From NCBI RefSeq assembly GCF_003573695.1, contig NC_039358.1, forward strand, positions 10,768,326 to 10,832,325: a stretch of DNA of 64,000 nt, read 5' to 3'. This DNA comes from Papaver somniferum (lineage: Eukaryota > Streptophyta > Magnoliopsida > Ranunculales > Papaveraceae). Made by a program: the position numbers and the translations under genes. The notes beneath the pieces were generated by a model. It had not been told where the DNA came from. It did not search any database and worked only from the letters and a program-made list of their open reading frames with translations. Shown in pieces: positions 32,797-43,847 of the stretch. Positions within the stretch are counted from its first letter, which is position 1, and the number at the start of each line of letters is the position of its first letter.

Positions 32797-33703
32797 TCCT
32801 CGTCATCAGTTTCATTTGTGTCCCTGTTTTTAGGAGGAATACGATTATGAGGTTTGACTGATGCTTTTGCCTTATCTCTGGAGAACTGTTTATTTCTCTT
32901 CAACAGAAGATCTCTAAACTGTCTTGTGATCATCGAGACTGATTTGTCAAGATCTTCATCTGATGAATCGGCCTCAGAGTGATCATCTTCATAGATATAC
33001 ACATTTTTACTTTTATCAATTAATTTTGTGTCTTTCAGTTCTTTGAACGCAACATCCCTGTTAGACTTGGATGTATGCTCAGGATCAAAGATTTTTAGTT
33101 TCCCAAACAAAATATTTCTGGAGAGGGTATCAAGGTTATTTCCCCCAACGACGGCATGCTTCTTAGAATCGTATTTAGATGACAGCGATCTGAGAATTTT
33201 CATCACAATGCCCTTTTCAGGAATAGTCTTACCCAATGCAAAAGGTGCATTAACAATTTCATACACTTTGTGATTAAACTCATCAAATGAATCTTCATCT
33301 GCCATATGAAGGTTTTCCCAATCCGAATTTAGGTTTTGAAGCCTGGATTACTTTTCACTGGTATTTCCTTCAAATACGGTTTCTAAGATATCCCACGCGT
33401 CTTTAGACCTAGTGAAATTTGACACATGGTGATGAAGATTTGGGGTAATGGCATGTATGATGGCATTCAAACCGTCAGACTTTTTCTTTGCAACAAGTAT
33501 CTCAGCAGCATCGTATTAGCCAATATTCTTTGGAACAGTAGCATTACCTATTGCCACAACGGGAGCATCATGGCCATTAACAACATATACCCATTATTGA
33601 AAATCACGCGATTGAAGAAAATCTCGCATAGCAATTTCCACCATAAGTAGTTTGAGCCATCGAAGACTGGTGGTACGTTAATAGAGATAGCACCTCTGTC
33701 CAT
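32797..33703 (-). pseudogene. SIRE-type Copia gag, degenerate and truncated
   Basis: The ATG complement is at 33701-33703, 53 bp after the primer site. The N-terminal block 'INVPPVFDGSNYLWWK' is followed by frameshifts and stops, then 'KSDGLNAIIHAITPNLHHHV' and 'SKDAWDILETVFEGNTSEK' (the UBN2/gag core). The open part 33305-32781 begins 'MADEDSFDEFNHKVYEIVNA' and includes 'IPEKGIVMKILRSLSSKYD'. These are typical Copia gag blocks. The zinc knuckle and everything after are absent. The last three residues of the open frame are F-box array sequence read in reverse. Confidence 0.82.
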
Positions 33704-33755
33704 AGAGTCAGATTGCTACAAACACAGACTTTTAAGGTCTTGAACGTGTTTGCCT

Positions 33756-33767
33756 GCTCTGATACCA
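33756..33767 (-). other. Copia primer binding site (initiator tRNA-Met)
   Basis: The minus strand reads TGGTATCAGAGC, the standard plant Copia primer site, two bases after the LTR end CA. Confidence 0.9.
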
Positions 33768-33769
33768 AT

Positions 33770-34899
33770 TGAAAATGCGGGGGTCTAAGAACCTCACCCA
33801 ATATTTCGATTAGTAATATGTATGGACTAACTCTAATATACTTTTTAAGAGAATCAACTAGACAGTCAGACTCAATCTTAATAATAAGTATATTGAGGAG
33901 TTAATATCTCAATCTATTGATTTAATACTCAAGCAAATAGAAATATGCGAGTCTAAATAAAATCAAGAGAGATAAACTTGGATGGTACCAAAGACCAATA
34001 TCCAAGGATCAATCAATTTCCAATCAACAACCAAAAGTTGGATTTCACAATTGATCAATACAATGCATAACCTATGATATTTCAATTATATAACAAAATA
34101 TAATGCGGAATAGAAATAACACAGACACCAGAAATTTTGTTAACGTGGAAGCCACAAATGCAGAAAAATCCAGGGACCTAGTCAAGATCGAACACCACTG
34201 TATTAAGCCGCTACAGACTCTAGCCTTCTACAAATTAACTTCAGTCTGGACTGTAGTTGAACCCTACTCAATCTCACACTGATTCAAGGTACAGTTGTGC
34301 TCCTTACGTCTCTGATCCCAGCAGGATGCTACACATTTGATTCCCTTAGATGATCTCACCCACAACCAAGGGTTGCTGCGACCCAAAGTCGAAGACTTTA
34401 ATAAACAAATATGTATCACACAGAAAAGTCTACGGTAATAGATAAATCTTTCTCCCACAGATTAACCTATTCCGTATTTTGATAGAAATCAAGGTGAACA
34501 TGAACCAATCGATAACCCGGACTTATATTCCCGAAGAACAGCCTTGAATTATCAATCACCTCAAAATAATCTTAATCGTATGGTAGAGAAACAAGATATT
34601 GCGGAATCACAAACGATGAGACGAAGATGTTTGTGATTTTTTTTATCTTTCCCTATCGGAGATATAATCTCAAGTAAATCTTACAATTGAACTCGTACGA
34701 TAGAAAATGGCAAGATCAGATCGCTCAACTACAATAGAAGTAGTTTACTCTGGCTTCACAATCCCAATTAAGTCTTTAAGTCGTTAACCTACAGGGTATC
34801 GAGAAGAAACCTAAGGTTAAAGGAGAATGGACTCTAGCTAAACAAACTAGTATCACATATGAGGTGTGGGGATTAGTTTTTCCAATTGCTAGAGTTATC
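33770..34899 (-). repeat. SIRE-type Copia 5' LTR, inner part (R-U5 side)
   Basis: This is the downstream half of the LTR. It begins (on the minus strand) just after the TATA box that now lies at 43849-43857, and ends at the CA before the primer site. TTATC at 34895-34899 is the left copy of the 5-bp target duplication of the nested Gypsy element. Confidence 0.82.
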
Positions 34900-34962
34900 T
34901 GGTGGGCCCGGAAGATATTATATTTAAATGCAAAATGGTCCCCGGCAGCAGCGCCAAAAACT
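34900..34962 (-). other. Extra 63-bp terminus of the 3' LTR with a second PBS-like segment
   Basis: On the plus strand: tggtgggcccgg (an LTR end), about 28 bp of AT-rich sequence, gtccccggcagcagcgcca (a primer site, with gcagc where the internal site has gcaac), aaaact, and then the normal LTR end tggtgggcccggg at 34963. The target duplication abuts the outer LTR-end copy, so this whole segment was part of the integrated DNA. Confidence 0.8.
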
Positions 34963-37526
34963 TGGTGGGCCCGGGAAAGCGTGAAAAATTAAAGTGAAAT
35001 GAAACGCGGGCCTACAGTAATACCGCAAGTGCACGATCGTCAGTTGTAGCTCGTGCAAGTACGGGTCGATCCACAGAGACTGGGTGTGTTTTGTAGTGTT
35101 TAGCTATTTTGGGCTCTAAAATGCTATTGGGCCTTGAAATGGACTATGGTCTTAAGGTTGAGAACATGAAAATATGGTCTATTGGTCTCAAAACCTTATG
35201 TTGGGCTTATGAACTCTTAGCCTAACCCAAGAAGTAAATGTGGACTGGGCCCTTAACCTACTAAACTTTTAAACAATAAACTGGGCTTGGGCCTCAGTTA
35301 ATAGAACTCTAGCTGGACCTCAGACTTGGAGTTGGGCTTGACTAGGCTTGGACTGAACTGGGCCTCAGAGGCTTTTGGGAGCTAGGCCTCAGTTATGTAC
35401 ACAGTATACTGGGCTTAACTTCACCCAATGATGAAATAGGCTTCAACTTTTGGTTCTAACCTGGGCTTGGTATTGAACTGAGAACTGAGCTTGGGCTTTT
35501 GGATTGCTGTGAGCCAAGCTCAGTTGCAGCAGCAGCAGCAGTGGAAGGAAAGCAGCAACAGCAGGGTTGCAAGGCAAGGAGAAAACAGTAGCAGGGGGAG
35601 ACAAGGCAGCAGAACAAGGCAAGGAAGAAAGAAGAGATGGCAGTGAAGCAAAGACAATGCAATAAATAAAATGTAAAGAAGCAAAGACAATGAAGCAAAG
35701 AAGACTAACAAAATAGCAAAGAAAACAAAACAAAGAACATCAATGACAGTGGAGGAAAACAAAAGTAACAAGGAAACAATGGAGGAAATGGAACAAACCA
35801 AGGCTGTTTTAGCCAAGGGCAGTGGAGATGGTGAAGGTGAGCAACAACAAAAAATGAAAGGCAAAGTTGGGAGCCTAGGAATACTACTAGAGTGGGAAGA
35901 GAACTAGTTTGCTCACAGTCACTAGTGAGCGCTAGTTTCTCCCCAATGCTCAATCAACACAATGCTTCAAAGCTCTAACCTAGCATTCCACTTCTTGACA
36001 GTGAATTAAACCTAACATTGAACTAAACATAACATTAAACATTTACAGTGAACTAACATGGCACTAACATGAAATTAAAATTAAACATAATTAAAACATT
36101 GCATGAGATCAAATATCCTAAACATCAGACAAAACAGGGGTATAAGCTAAATAGGGCATGGAACTGGAGTTTAGATTAAAATTAAACTAGCATAAACCTA
36201 ATTGCACTAACAGTTGAAAATTAAATCAAAATTAAACTTGCTAAACACAAAATTAAAACCTAAATTGAACTGTTGGAATTGAAATTGACATTAACAGAAC
36301 TTCACAGTCCTGGACACTGGCTAGTCCAGCATAAGTTCACATCACACCCACAGTCCCAATTTATAGTTTACAAGAGAAGTCCCCAAAAGCCCCAAAACAG
36401 TGTAATTAGGGTTTGGTGAAAAATTGGAATTAGTTTTACCTAATCACTGATGATTGCTTCTGACTTCGACCCACGCCTCTAATTGTTCTCCTGATGTTAT
36501 CCACGCCTCCAATTGCAACTCTATTTCACCTAATTTGTCAATTTCACCTCTAGGGTTCCTGACATGGGAGAGGCGTGAAATTGAGTGATTAGGAGGACAT
36601 AGAGTTGGTGAAAGGGGAAGTAATGATGTGGGTTAGGGTTGTTGAGTGATTTGAGAGCTCGTATTGAGCTGGTGGTGGTGGCAGATGGAGTGGGTGGTGG
36701 TGATGGCGGACATGGGTTTTTCTCTGCAGACGGTGAGGGAGGAGGTGGAGGAGAAGAGGTCGATGGATTTAGGTTTAGGGATCGTTTGTTTTGGGGATAT
36801 TAGGTACTAGGGTGTTGTGCGGGATCATCAATTCGATGTCCAGCGACTCTGAGCTGCGGGATGCGAAGATGGTTGTAGATCTAACGGTGAGATGAGAGAT
36901 GAATCGCTGCGGCCGTTGGATTTTGAAACACAACAAAGTCAACGGTGTTAGATGATGTTAGGTACTGTAGTGTAGATCGTGAGTATCTAATTTTGATGCA
37001 CAGGCATAGAAGCGATCGTTGGATTCAACTACAATCTAATCTGAAGGCTTGGAATTTAAGAGCTGTGGTGTTTGGCAGAGACTTCAGATTTTGATGCTCT
37101 ATAAATGAGCGACCGTAGGATGATGAGTTGGATCCAATCAGACGGATGAGAATGGAGGCGGTTTTGGTTATAGAAAATGGGTTTGGGTAAGGGTTTTGGT
37201 CCTTGGGTATGCCAAGCCCATATCTTCTTTAAGAGAAATTCTTTCTTCTTGAGCCCATTTCTAGTCTTTTGGGCTTATGCGCACCATTCTTCGCGGCTTC
37301 CTTGCGTAATTTCTTCCGGCTTTTCACTACTCTTCAGCTCTTTTCTGCTCCGCAAGTCATCCAGACTTTATTTATTACCTAAAAATGCAAAATTAAGTAA
37401 GAAAAATATTTATTCTTGAAAACAATGAAAATACAGAATATGGGATAAAATGTAGAATTACTGCACAAAAGATGAGTTAAATGCCAACAAAAAGGGATAG
37501 ATATATACATTATTTGGCACTCATCA
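34963..37526 (-). repeat. Athila/Tat-like 3' LTR
   Basis: 2564 bp, minus strand TGATGAGTGCC to GGGCCCACCA. It is nearly identical to 41275-43842. The leucine/cysteine-rich frames seen near 35450-35950 come from low-complexity CAG/GAAG-rich LTR sequence and are not genes. Confidence 0.92.
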
Positions 37527-37540
37527 AATGCCCCCAAACC
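37527..37540 (-). other. Polypurine tract of the Athila/Tat-like element
   Basis: The minus strand reads GGTTTGGGGGCATT directly before the LTR start TGATGAG. This is the expected primer for plus-strand synthesis. Confidence 0.85.
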
Positions 37541-38939
37541 TGAATTTTACTTGTCCTCAAGTAAAACAAAACGAAGGAAATCCTACCTATACCACTGTCG
37601 CTGGTCTCTCGAATGCATTTAGCGTATGCACTAAGCCTTTTAAACCACTAAGTGTCCCTAGTGGACGAGTGAAGTCTCGTGAAGGTTTGCTTAGAACGTA
37701 CCTACAAAGTTCTAGGTCAAAATATAAGCTCAGATTCCATCAAATGTGACATGTGCAAAACAGTTTAAGCTCACAGCAAAATGGAGATGTCAATCTAGCT
37801 ATCAAAGGCACAATCCTAGCACTGATAACAAAAAAAAGACATGTGATAAGAGTGTAAAGTGTATCTACACATGTGTAAAGAAAGATCGGATGTTATGACT
37901 ACTAATCACCAAGAGATAGTTTCTCAGGCTAAGAACCAAGGTCGAAATCTAGCTAGCTGTCCGGACTTTACGAGAATTGTGAATGAGTTGGAGGTATTTC
38001 ACAATTACTCGTGTTGTACATCAATGGCATACACCCTTCCTTGCTTATTACAAAGAAACAACAAAATGACTATTTACATGACTCTTATTTACATTGACTA
38101 CTCTCTTTTTATTTTTGGAACAAGAGAGAATGGAATTGATAAATACTTGATTTTTTTTGTATTTTTCTGATTTTTTTTTTTTTTTTTTTTTTGAAGAACT
38201 AAGAAACACTTTTGATACATATACAAAAGGAAACAAAAGATTACATGACACTTTGCAAGAGGTAGCCCTTTTTGATGCACCCAGTTAAATTCGATGGTTG
38301 TTTTTCTTAATGTAACCTCCACCTTCTATCCCAACCAACCAAAGAACAAGCTAGTCAAGTTTCGTTCAGTATTATAAAGTGATTGGCAATCGTAACTTCC
38401 TATCAAACTCCTTGAAGATCGAGGCCATACATGTATTGGTAGATCGTGCGCGTGCAAATTTCTTATCACTATGTGAATTGTGCTAGATCAGGGTGCCTAA
38501 ATATCTAGACTAAGACTCCTAATAATTACATATTTGCACAAGAGTCAACATTTCAAGGTAAATGAGCTCCATTTTTATGATTTTTTAATTTTTTAATTTT
38601 TTATTTTGATTTTTCAATTTTTTTGGAATTTTTCAATTTTTTCAAAAAGAAGAAGGAGTTCGTTTTCAATTATGGAAAATTATCATGGTATCTACTCTAT
38701 ACCCCCAAACCTAAACTAAACATTGTCCTCAATGTTTCAAAATATGAAAAGAATTAAAATGCAACATATGGAAAGGGACATGCTGAGTAGAGTAAAAGGA
38801 GAGAGAATACCCGATTTCGGCGAAAGCAGAATTAAAACTCCGTTATTCAAGGCAAAAAATCCAACATATTTCAGCCGAGATCATATTGGATTAGCAAAAT
38901 ATATACAAAAGGAACAAAAGGGTTTTTAAGAAATTTTAT
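37541..38939 (-). other. Non-coding 3' internal region of the Gypsy element
   Basis: No pol motif on either strand. A second purine tract (minus strand GGTTTGGGGGT, 38701-38711) lies in the same context as the terminal one ('ttgaggacaa' a little upstream in both), so the region between the tracts may be a duplication of the element's end or of lost LTR-proximal sequence. A run of about 26 T is at 38168-38193. Confidence 0.6.
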
Positions 38940-40448
38940 CTACTGGATTATATACAAAAATTCACCATACACTAACAATCTAAAGAGTTGAGGATCAACC
39001 CAAAAGAAAAAGTGTAGAGACATAGAAAGTTTCAAAACACTAAAATTGGACTTAAATGGGAGTGAGAGTGAAAAACCGAATGAATCACCCCTAAACCAAA
39101 ATTTTTCAACAGGTTCACTTTTAAGCACAAAATCTAACAATTTTAGGGGTGCAGGATTCACAAGGTCTAACTGAAAATGGACTTTGTTCGGGATGGGCAA
39201 AGAAAAGCATTCCAATTGTGGCTCTTTAAAAGTGTTATATTTTGAAACAAAATAGTCCAAGAGGACTTGGGAGGCACACAGTTCCAATCCTAGATTAGGA
39301 ATTTTCAGAAAAATTGGTTTGACAATATGGGTACAAACCAAATCTAGGTTGGGTGGAAGGCCATCAGATTGTGACTTAGGTAGAAGAATAGGCATATCAT
39401 TATCAATCAAATCAAAATCTCCTAACTCATCTACACATGTCACATCATGCTCACAATCATCAATCAAATTGGCAAGATCACAATCAGAATCCTCAACATC
39501 ATTAACAGATTGATTCTCGTGTATCGGCACATCAGGGGAAACATCACATGGAATACTAGAAGAAATATCATGCATTAAGGTCGGGGCAGAGAAGCCTAAT
39601 GTATTTGAACCCAAAGGTTCCATAACATTTTCAGTATAGACATGTTCTTCTAACATAACATCATAATCATCATCATCATCATGATAGGGATTTTGCAATC
39701 TAGGATAATTTTCAATCCTAAGGTCGGAGCTATTACAAGAATAAAACTCTAATTCATGGGGGTGACTCATATCATGTGGTGTTGTTCCTGTTTCCCTAAC
39801 GGATTCCCATTGATGGGTTTTCTCTGCAATCTCGGGTAAAAAATTCCATGCATCATCCACAGATTTATCAATAAACTCACCATTACACATAGACTCAACC
39901 ATGGTTCGAGATTTAAAGTCTAGTCCCTCATAGAGGATGACGACAAGTCTCCACTTGTCAAATCCATGGTACGGACATTCGCTCAACAAATCATTAAAAC
40001 GTTCAAAATAGTGAAAAACAGTTTCCTCATCCAATTGGACAAAACAATTGATACTTTGACGAATAGCGATGGTCCTATGATGTGGAAAGAATTTTTTGAA
40101 AAATAGATCTGTGAGTTGGTCCCAAGTGTTGATTGATTGTGGTCTCAAACCGTAAAACCATGTTTTGGCCCTTTCCTTTAAAGAAAATGTAAACAAACGC
40201 AATTTCAGAGAGTCTTGGGACATATGATCAGGTTGCATAGTCCGACAAATTTGTTCGAACTCTCTTACATGAGTATAGGGGTTCTCAGAATCGAACCCTC
40301 GAAATATAGGAAGTATTTGTATCATGCTTGCATTTATTTTAAAAGGGTTATTGGTTTGAGGTAATACAATACATGATAATGGAATTTTTATTGACGGATA
40401 CATGTATTCATGGAGAGCACGAGGTTGGCCCATATTGAAAAGACACAA
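38940..40448 (-). CDS. gag: Retrotransposon gag polyprotein (Athila/Tat-like), 502 aa
   Basis: An uninterrupted frame on the minus strand. An alternative start is the second Met (residue 6, 'MGQPRALHEYMYPS'). The capsid core lies at roughly residues 45-200: 'FRGFDSENPYTHVREFEQIC', 'LRLFTFSLKERAKTWFYGL', 'WDQLTDLFFKKFFPHHR', 'FHYFERFNDLLSECPYHG'. This is the retrotransposon gag family that packages element RNA in cytoplasmic particles. After residue 240 the sequence is acidic and unlike known domains. No zinc knuckle is seen, and no protease follows. An intact frame in a pol-less element fits a non-autonomous gag-coding element kept active by a partner, or a young deletion derivative. Confidence 0.85.
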   Translation of the reverse strand: MCLFNMGQPRALHEYMYPSIKIPLSCIVLPQTNNPFKINASMIQILPIFRGFDSENPYTHVREFEQICRTMQPDHMSQDSLKLRLFTFSLKERAKTWFYGLRPQSINTWDQLTDLFFKKFFPHHRTIAIRQSINCFVQLDEETVFHYFERFNDLLSECPYHGFDKWRLVVILYEGLDFKSRTMVESMCNGEFIDKSVDDAWNFLPEIAEKTHQWESVRETGTTPHDMSHPHELEFYSCNSSDLRIENYPRLQNPYHDDDDDYDVMLEEHVYTENVMEPLGSNTLGFSAPTLMHDISSSIPCDVSPDVPIHENQSVNDVEDSDCDLANLIDDCEHDVTCVDELGDFDLIDNDMPILLPKSQSDGLPPNLDLVCTHIVKPIFLKIPNLGLELCASQVLLDYFVSKYNTFKEPQLECFSLPIPNKVHFQLDLVNPAPLKLLDFVLKSEPVEKFWFRGDSFGFSLSLPFKSNFSVLKLSMSLHFFFWVDPQLFRLLVYGEFLYIIQ

Positions 40449-41249
40449 AGCCCACTATTTGGTTTTAATGGGTTTTCAAAAATTTGGTTTTTTATGGGAA
40501 AATTTTGGTTTTGATGGGATATATTTGAAAAAGAAAATTTGGTTTAAAAATGGGAGCAAAGTAGAAATTTGGTTTTAAAATTGGGAGCAAAAGAAAATTT
40601 TGGTTTTTTTTTTTTTGGTTTTTTTTTTTTTTTTTTTTTTTTTTNNNNNNNNNNNNNNTTTTTAAAAAAAAGAAAATAAAATTTGGTTTTTGAAATGGGA
40701 GCACGCCCACTGTTGGTTTGTGTTTGCTTTGGCTCCGCTTGGTTGAAAACTTTTGGTGGAACTGAGTCCAAAATCTCGGCCTAGAATTTGGGTACTCGGC
40801 CCACTAACGAGTTCAACTAGCGTGATCGGTTACAAGCTCAGCTGGGTTTAAAAACCCAGAATACAAAATACAAGTCCAAATTAAACAAGCTCACAAAAAT
40901 TAAATACACAAGCCCAAAATTAAACAAACAAGCCCACAAATAAATTATTACAAACCCAACAGAAAATAAGAGAAGCCCAAAAATTGGCTTTAATATTACA
41001 AGCCCACAATTAAAAATTGGAAGCCCACAATTCGGGTTCTCTTAAATGGGTTACCTTTTAAGCACAACCCAGCTGCTCTGATATTGTTGCAAAAACCCAG
41101 TTGGGCTTTGGTTCTTTTCCTTGGTGGCGTCCCAGCAGAGGAAAAACAGGTTCAGAACAGCAGGTCCAACAGCAAATGAAGTGAAGCAGATGCAGATGCA
41201 AATGCTATGCAGTGAAATGCAAAATAGCTAAAGAAAAACACAGACCCAA
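40449..41249 (-). other. Leader between primer site and gag; low complexity and N gap
   Basis: Untranslated leader with repeated 'aattttggtttt' motifs and long T runs (plus strand 40602-40644). 14 unknown bases lie at 40645-40658, an assembly or read-through problem at the homopolymer. No gene. Confidence 0.75.
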
Positions 41250-41268
41250 GTCCCCGGCAACGGCGCCA
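41250..41268 (-). other. Gypsy primer binding site (tRNA-Asp)
   Basis: The minus strand reads TGGCGCCGTTGCCGGGGAC, the tRNA-Asp primer site usual for Athila/Tat Gypsy elements, six bases from the LTR end. Confidence 0.92.
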
Positions 41269-41274
41269 AAAACT

Positions 41275-43842
41275 TGGTGGGCCCGGGGAAGCGTGAAAAA
41301 TTAAAGTGAAATGAAACGCGGGCCTACAGTAATACCGCAAGTGCACGGTCGTCAGTTGTAGCTCGTGCAAGTACGGGTCGATCCACAGAGACTGGGTGTG
41401 TTTTGTAGTGTTTAGCTATTTTGGGCTCTAAAATGCTATTGGGCCTTGAAATGGACTATGGTCTTAAGGTTGAGAACATGAAAATATGGTCTATTGGTCT
41501 CAAAACCTTATGTTGGGCTTATGAACTCTTAGCCTAACCCAAGAAGTAAATGTGGACTGGGCCCTTAACCTACTAAACTTTTAAACAATAAACTGGGCTT
41601 GGGCCTCAGTTAATAGAACTCTAGCTGGACCTCAGACTTGGAGTTGGGCTTGACTAGGCTTGGACTGAACTGGGACTCAGAGGCTTTTGGGAGCTAGGCC
41701 TCAGTTATGTACACAGTAGACTGGGCTTAACTTCACCCAATGATGAAATGGGCTTCAACTTTTGGTTCTAACCTGGGCTTGGTATTGAACTGAGAACTGA
41801 GCTTGGGCTTTTGGATTGCTGTGAGCCAAGCTCAGTTGCAGCAGCAGCAGCAGTGGAAGGAAAGCAGCAGCAGCAGGGTTGCAAGGCAAGGAGAAAACAG
41901 CAGCAGGGGGAGACAAGGCAGCAGAACAAGGCAAGGAAGAAAGAAGAGATGGCAGTGAAGCAAAGACAATGCAATAAATAAAATGTAAAGAAGCAAAGAC
42001 AATGAAGCAAAGAAGACTAACAAAATAGCAAAGAAAACAAAACAAAGAACATCAATGACAGTGGAGGAAAACAAAAGTAACAAGGAAACAATGGAGGAAA
42101 TGGAACAAACCAAGGCTGTTTTAGCCAAGGGCAGTGGAGATGGTGAAGGTGAGCAACAACAAAAAATGAAAGGCAAAGTTGGGAGCCTAGGAATACTACT
42201 AGAGTGGGAAGAGAACTAGTTTGCTCACAGTCACTAGTGAGCGCTAGTTTCTCCCCAATGCTCAATCAACACAATGCTTCAAAGCTCTAACCTAGCATTC
42301 CACTTCTTGACAGTGAATTAAACCTAACATTGAACTAAACATAACATTAAACATTTACAGTGAACTAACATGGCACTAACATGAAATTAAAATTAAACAT
42401 AATTAAAACATTGCATGAGATCAAATATCCTAAACATCAGACAAAATAGGGGTATAAGCTAAATAGGGCATGGAACTGGAGTTTAGATTAAAATTAAACT
42501 AGCATAAACCTAATTGCACTAACAGTTGAAAATTAAATCAAAATTAAACTTGCTAAACACAAAATTAAAACCTAAATTGAACTGTTGGAATTGAAATTGA
42601 CATTAACAGAACTTCACAGTCCTGGACACTGGCTAGTCCAGCATAAGTTCACATCACACCCACAGTCCCAATTTATAGTTTACAAGAGAAGTCCCCAAAA
42701 GCCCCAAAACAGTGTAATTAGGGTTTGGTGAAAAATTGGAATTAGTTTTACCTAATCACTGATGATTGCTTCTGACTTCGACCCACGCCTCTAATTGTTC
42801 TCCTGATGTTATCCACGCCTCCAATTGCAACTCTATTTCACCTAATTTGTCAATTTCACCTCTAGGGTTCCTGACATGGGAGAGGCGTGAAATTGAGTGA
42901 TTAGGAGGACATAGAGTTGGTGAAAGGGGAAGTAATAATGTGGGTTAGGGTTGTTGAGTGATTTGAGAGCTCGTATTGAGCTGGTGGTGGTGGCAGATGG
43001 AGTGGGTGGTGGTGATGGCGGACATGGGTTTTCTCTGCAGACGGTGAGGGAGGAGGTGGAGGAGAAGAGGTCGATGGATTTAGGTTTAGGGATCGTTTGT
43101 TTTGGGGTATAGATATTAGGTACTAGGGTGTTGTGCGGGATCATCAATTCGATGTCCAGCGACTCTGAGCTGCGGGATGCGAAGATGGTTGTAGATCTAA
43201 CGGTGAGATGAGAGATGAATCGCTGCGGCCGTTGGATTTTGAAACACAACGAAGTCAACGGTGTTAGATGATGTTAGGTACTGTAGTGTAGATCGGGAGT
43301 ATCTAATTTTGATGCACAGGCATAGAAGCGATCGTTGGATTCAACTACAATCTAATCTGAAGGCTTGGAATTTAAGAGTTGTGGTGTTTGGCAGAGACTT
43401 CAGATTTTGATGCTCTATGAATGAGCGACGGTAGGATGATGAGTTGGATCCAATCTGACGGCTGAGAATGGAGGCGGTTTTGGTTATAGAAAATGGGTTT
43501 GGGTAAGGGTTTTGGGCCTTGGGTATGCCAAGCCCATATCTTCTTTAAGAGCAATTCTTCCTTCTTGAGCCCATTTCTAGTCTTTTGGGCTTATGCGCAC
43601 CATTCTTCGCGGCTTCCTTGCATAATTTCTTCCGGCTTTTCACTACTCTTCAGCTCTTTTCTGCTCCGCAAGTCATCCAGACTTTATTTATTACCTAAAA
43701 ATGCAAAATTAAGTAAGAAAAATATTTATTCTTGAAAACAATGAAAATACAAAATATGGGATAAAATGTAGAATTACTGCACAAAATATGAGTTAAATGC
43801 CAACAAAAAGGGATAGATATATACATTATTTGGCACTCATCA
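41275..43842 (-). repeat. Athila/Tat-like 5' LTR
   Basis: 2568 bp with the same ends as the 3' LTR. It differs by a 6-bp insertion near 43107 (gtatag) and scattered substitutions, most of them in the 600 bp nearest its right end. Confidence 0.92.
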
Positions 43843-43847
43843 TTATC

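Larger units (their letters stand above)
34900..43842 (-). mobile_element. Athila/Tat-like Gypsy retrotransposon carrying gag only
   Basis: The target duplication TTATC lies at 34895-34899 and 43843-43847. On the minus strand: 5' LTR 43842-41275, primer site for tRNA-Asp (41268-41250), leader, gag (40448-38940), non-coding 3' region with two purine tracts, and 3' LTR 37526-34963 plus an odd 63-bp tail to 34900. Internal length is about 3.75 kb with no protease, RT or integrase, so it needs proteins from elsewhere. By eye the two 2.57-kb LTRs differ at about 22 bases and two indels, roughly 0.9 percent, which indicates a recent insertion. Confidence 0.9.

Noticed and set aside
35443..35953. 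Long leucine/cysteine-rich minus-strand frames in the Gypsy LTR (also at 41755-42265)
   Set aside because: They overlap in three frames, are hydrophobic low complexity from CAG/GAAG-rich DNA, and occur in both LTRs. No domain and no sensible start.
38048..38322. Lysine-rich minus-strand frames near the T run
   Set aside because: They translate a poly-A/T tract inside the non-coding 3' region of the Gypsy element.
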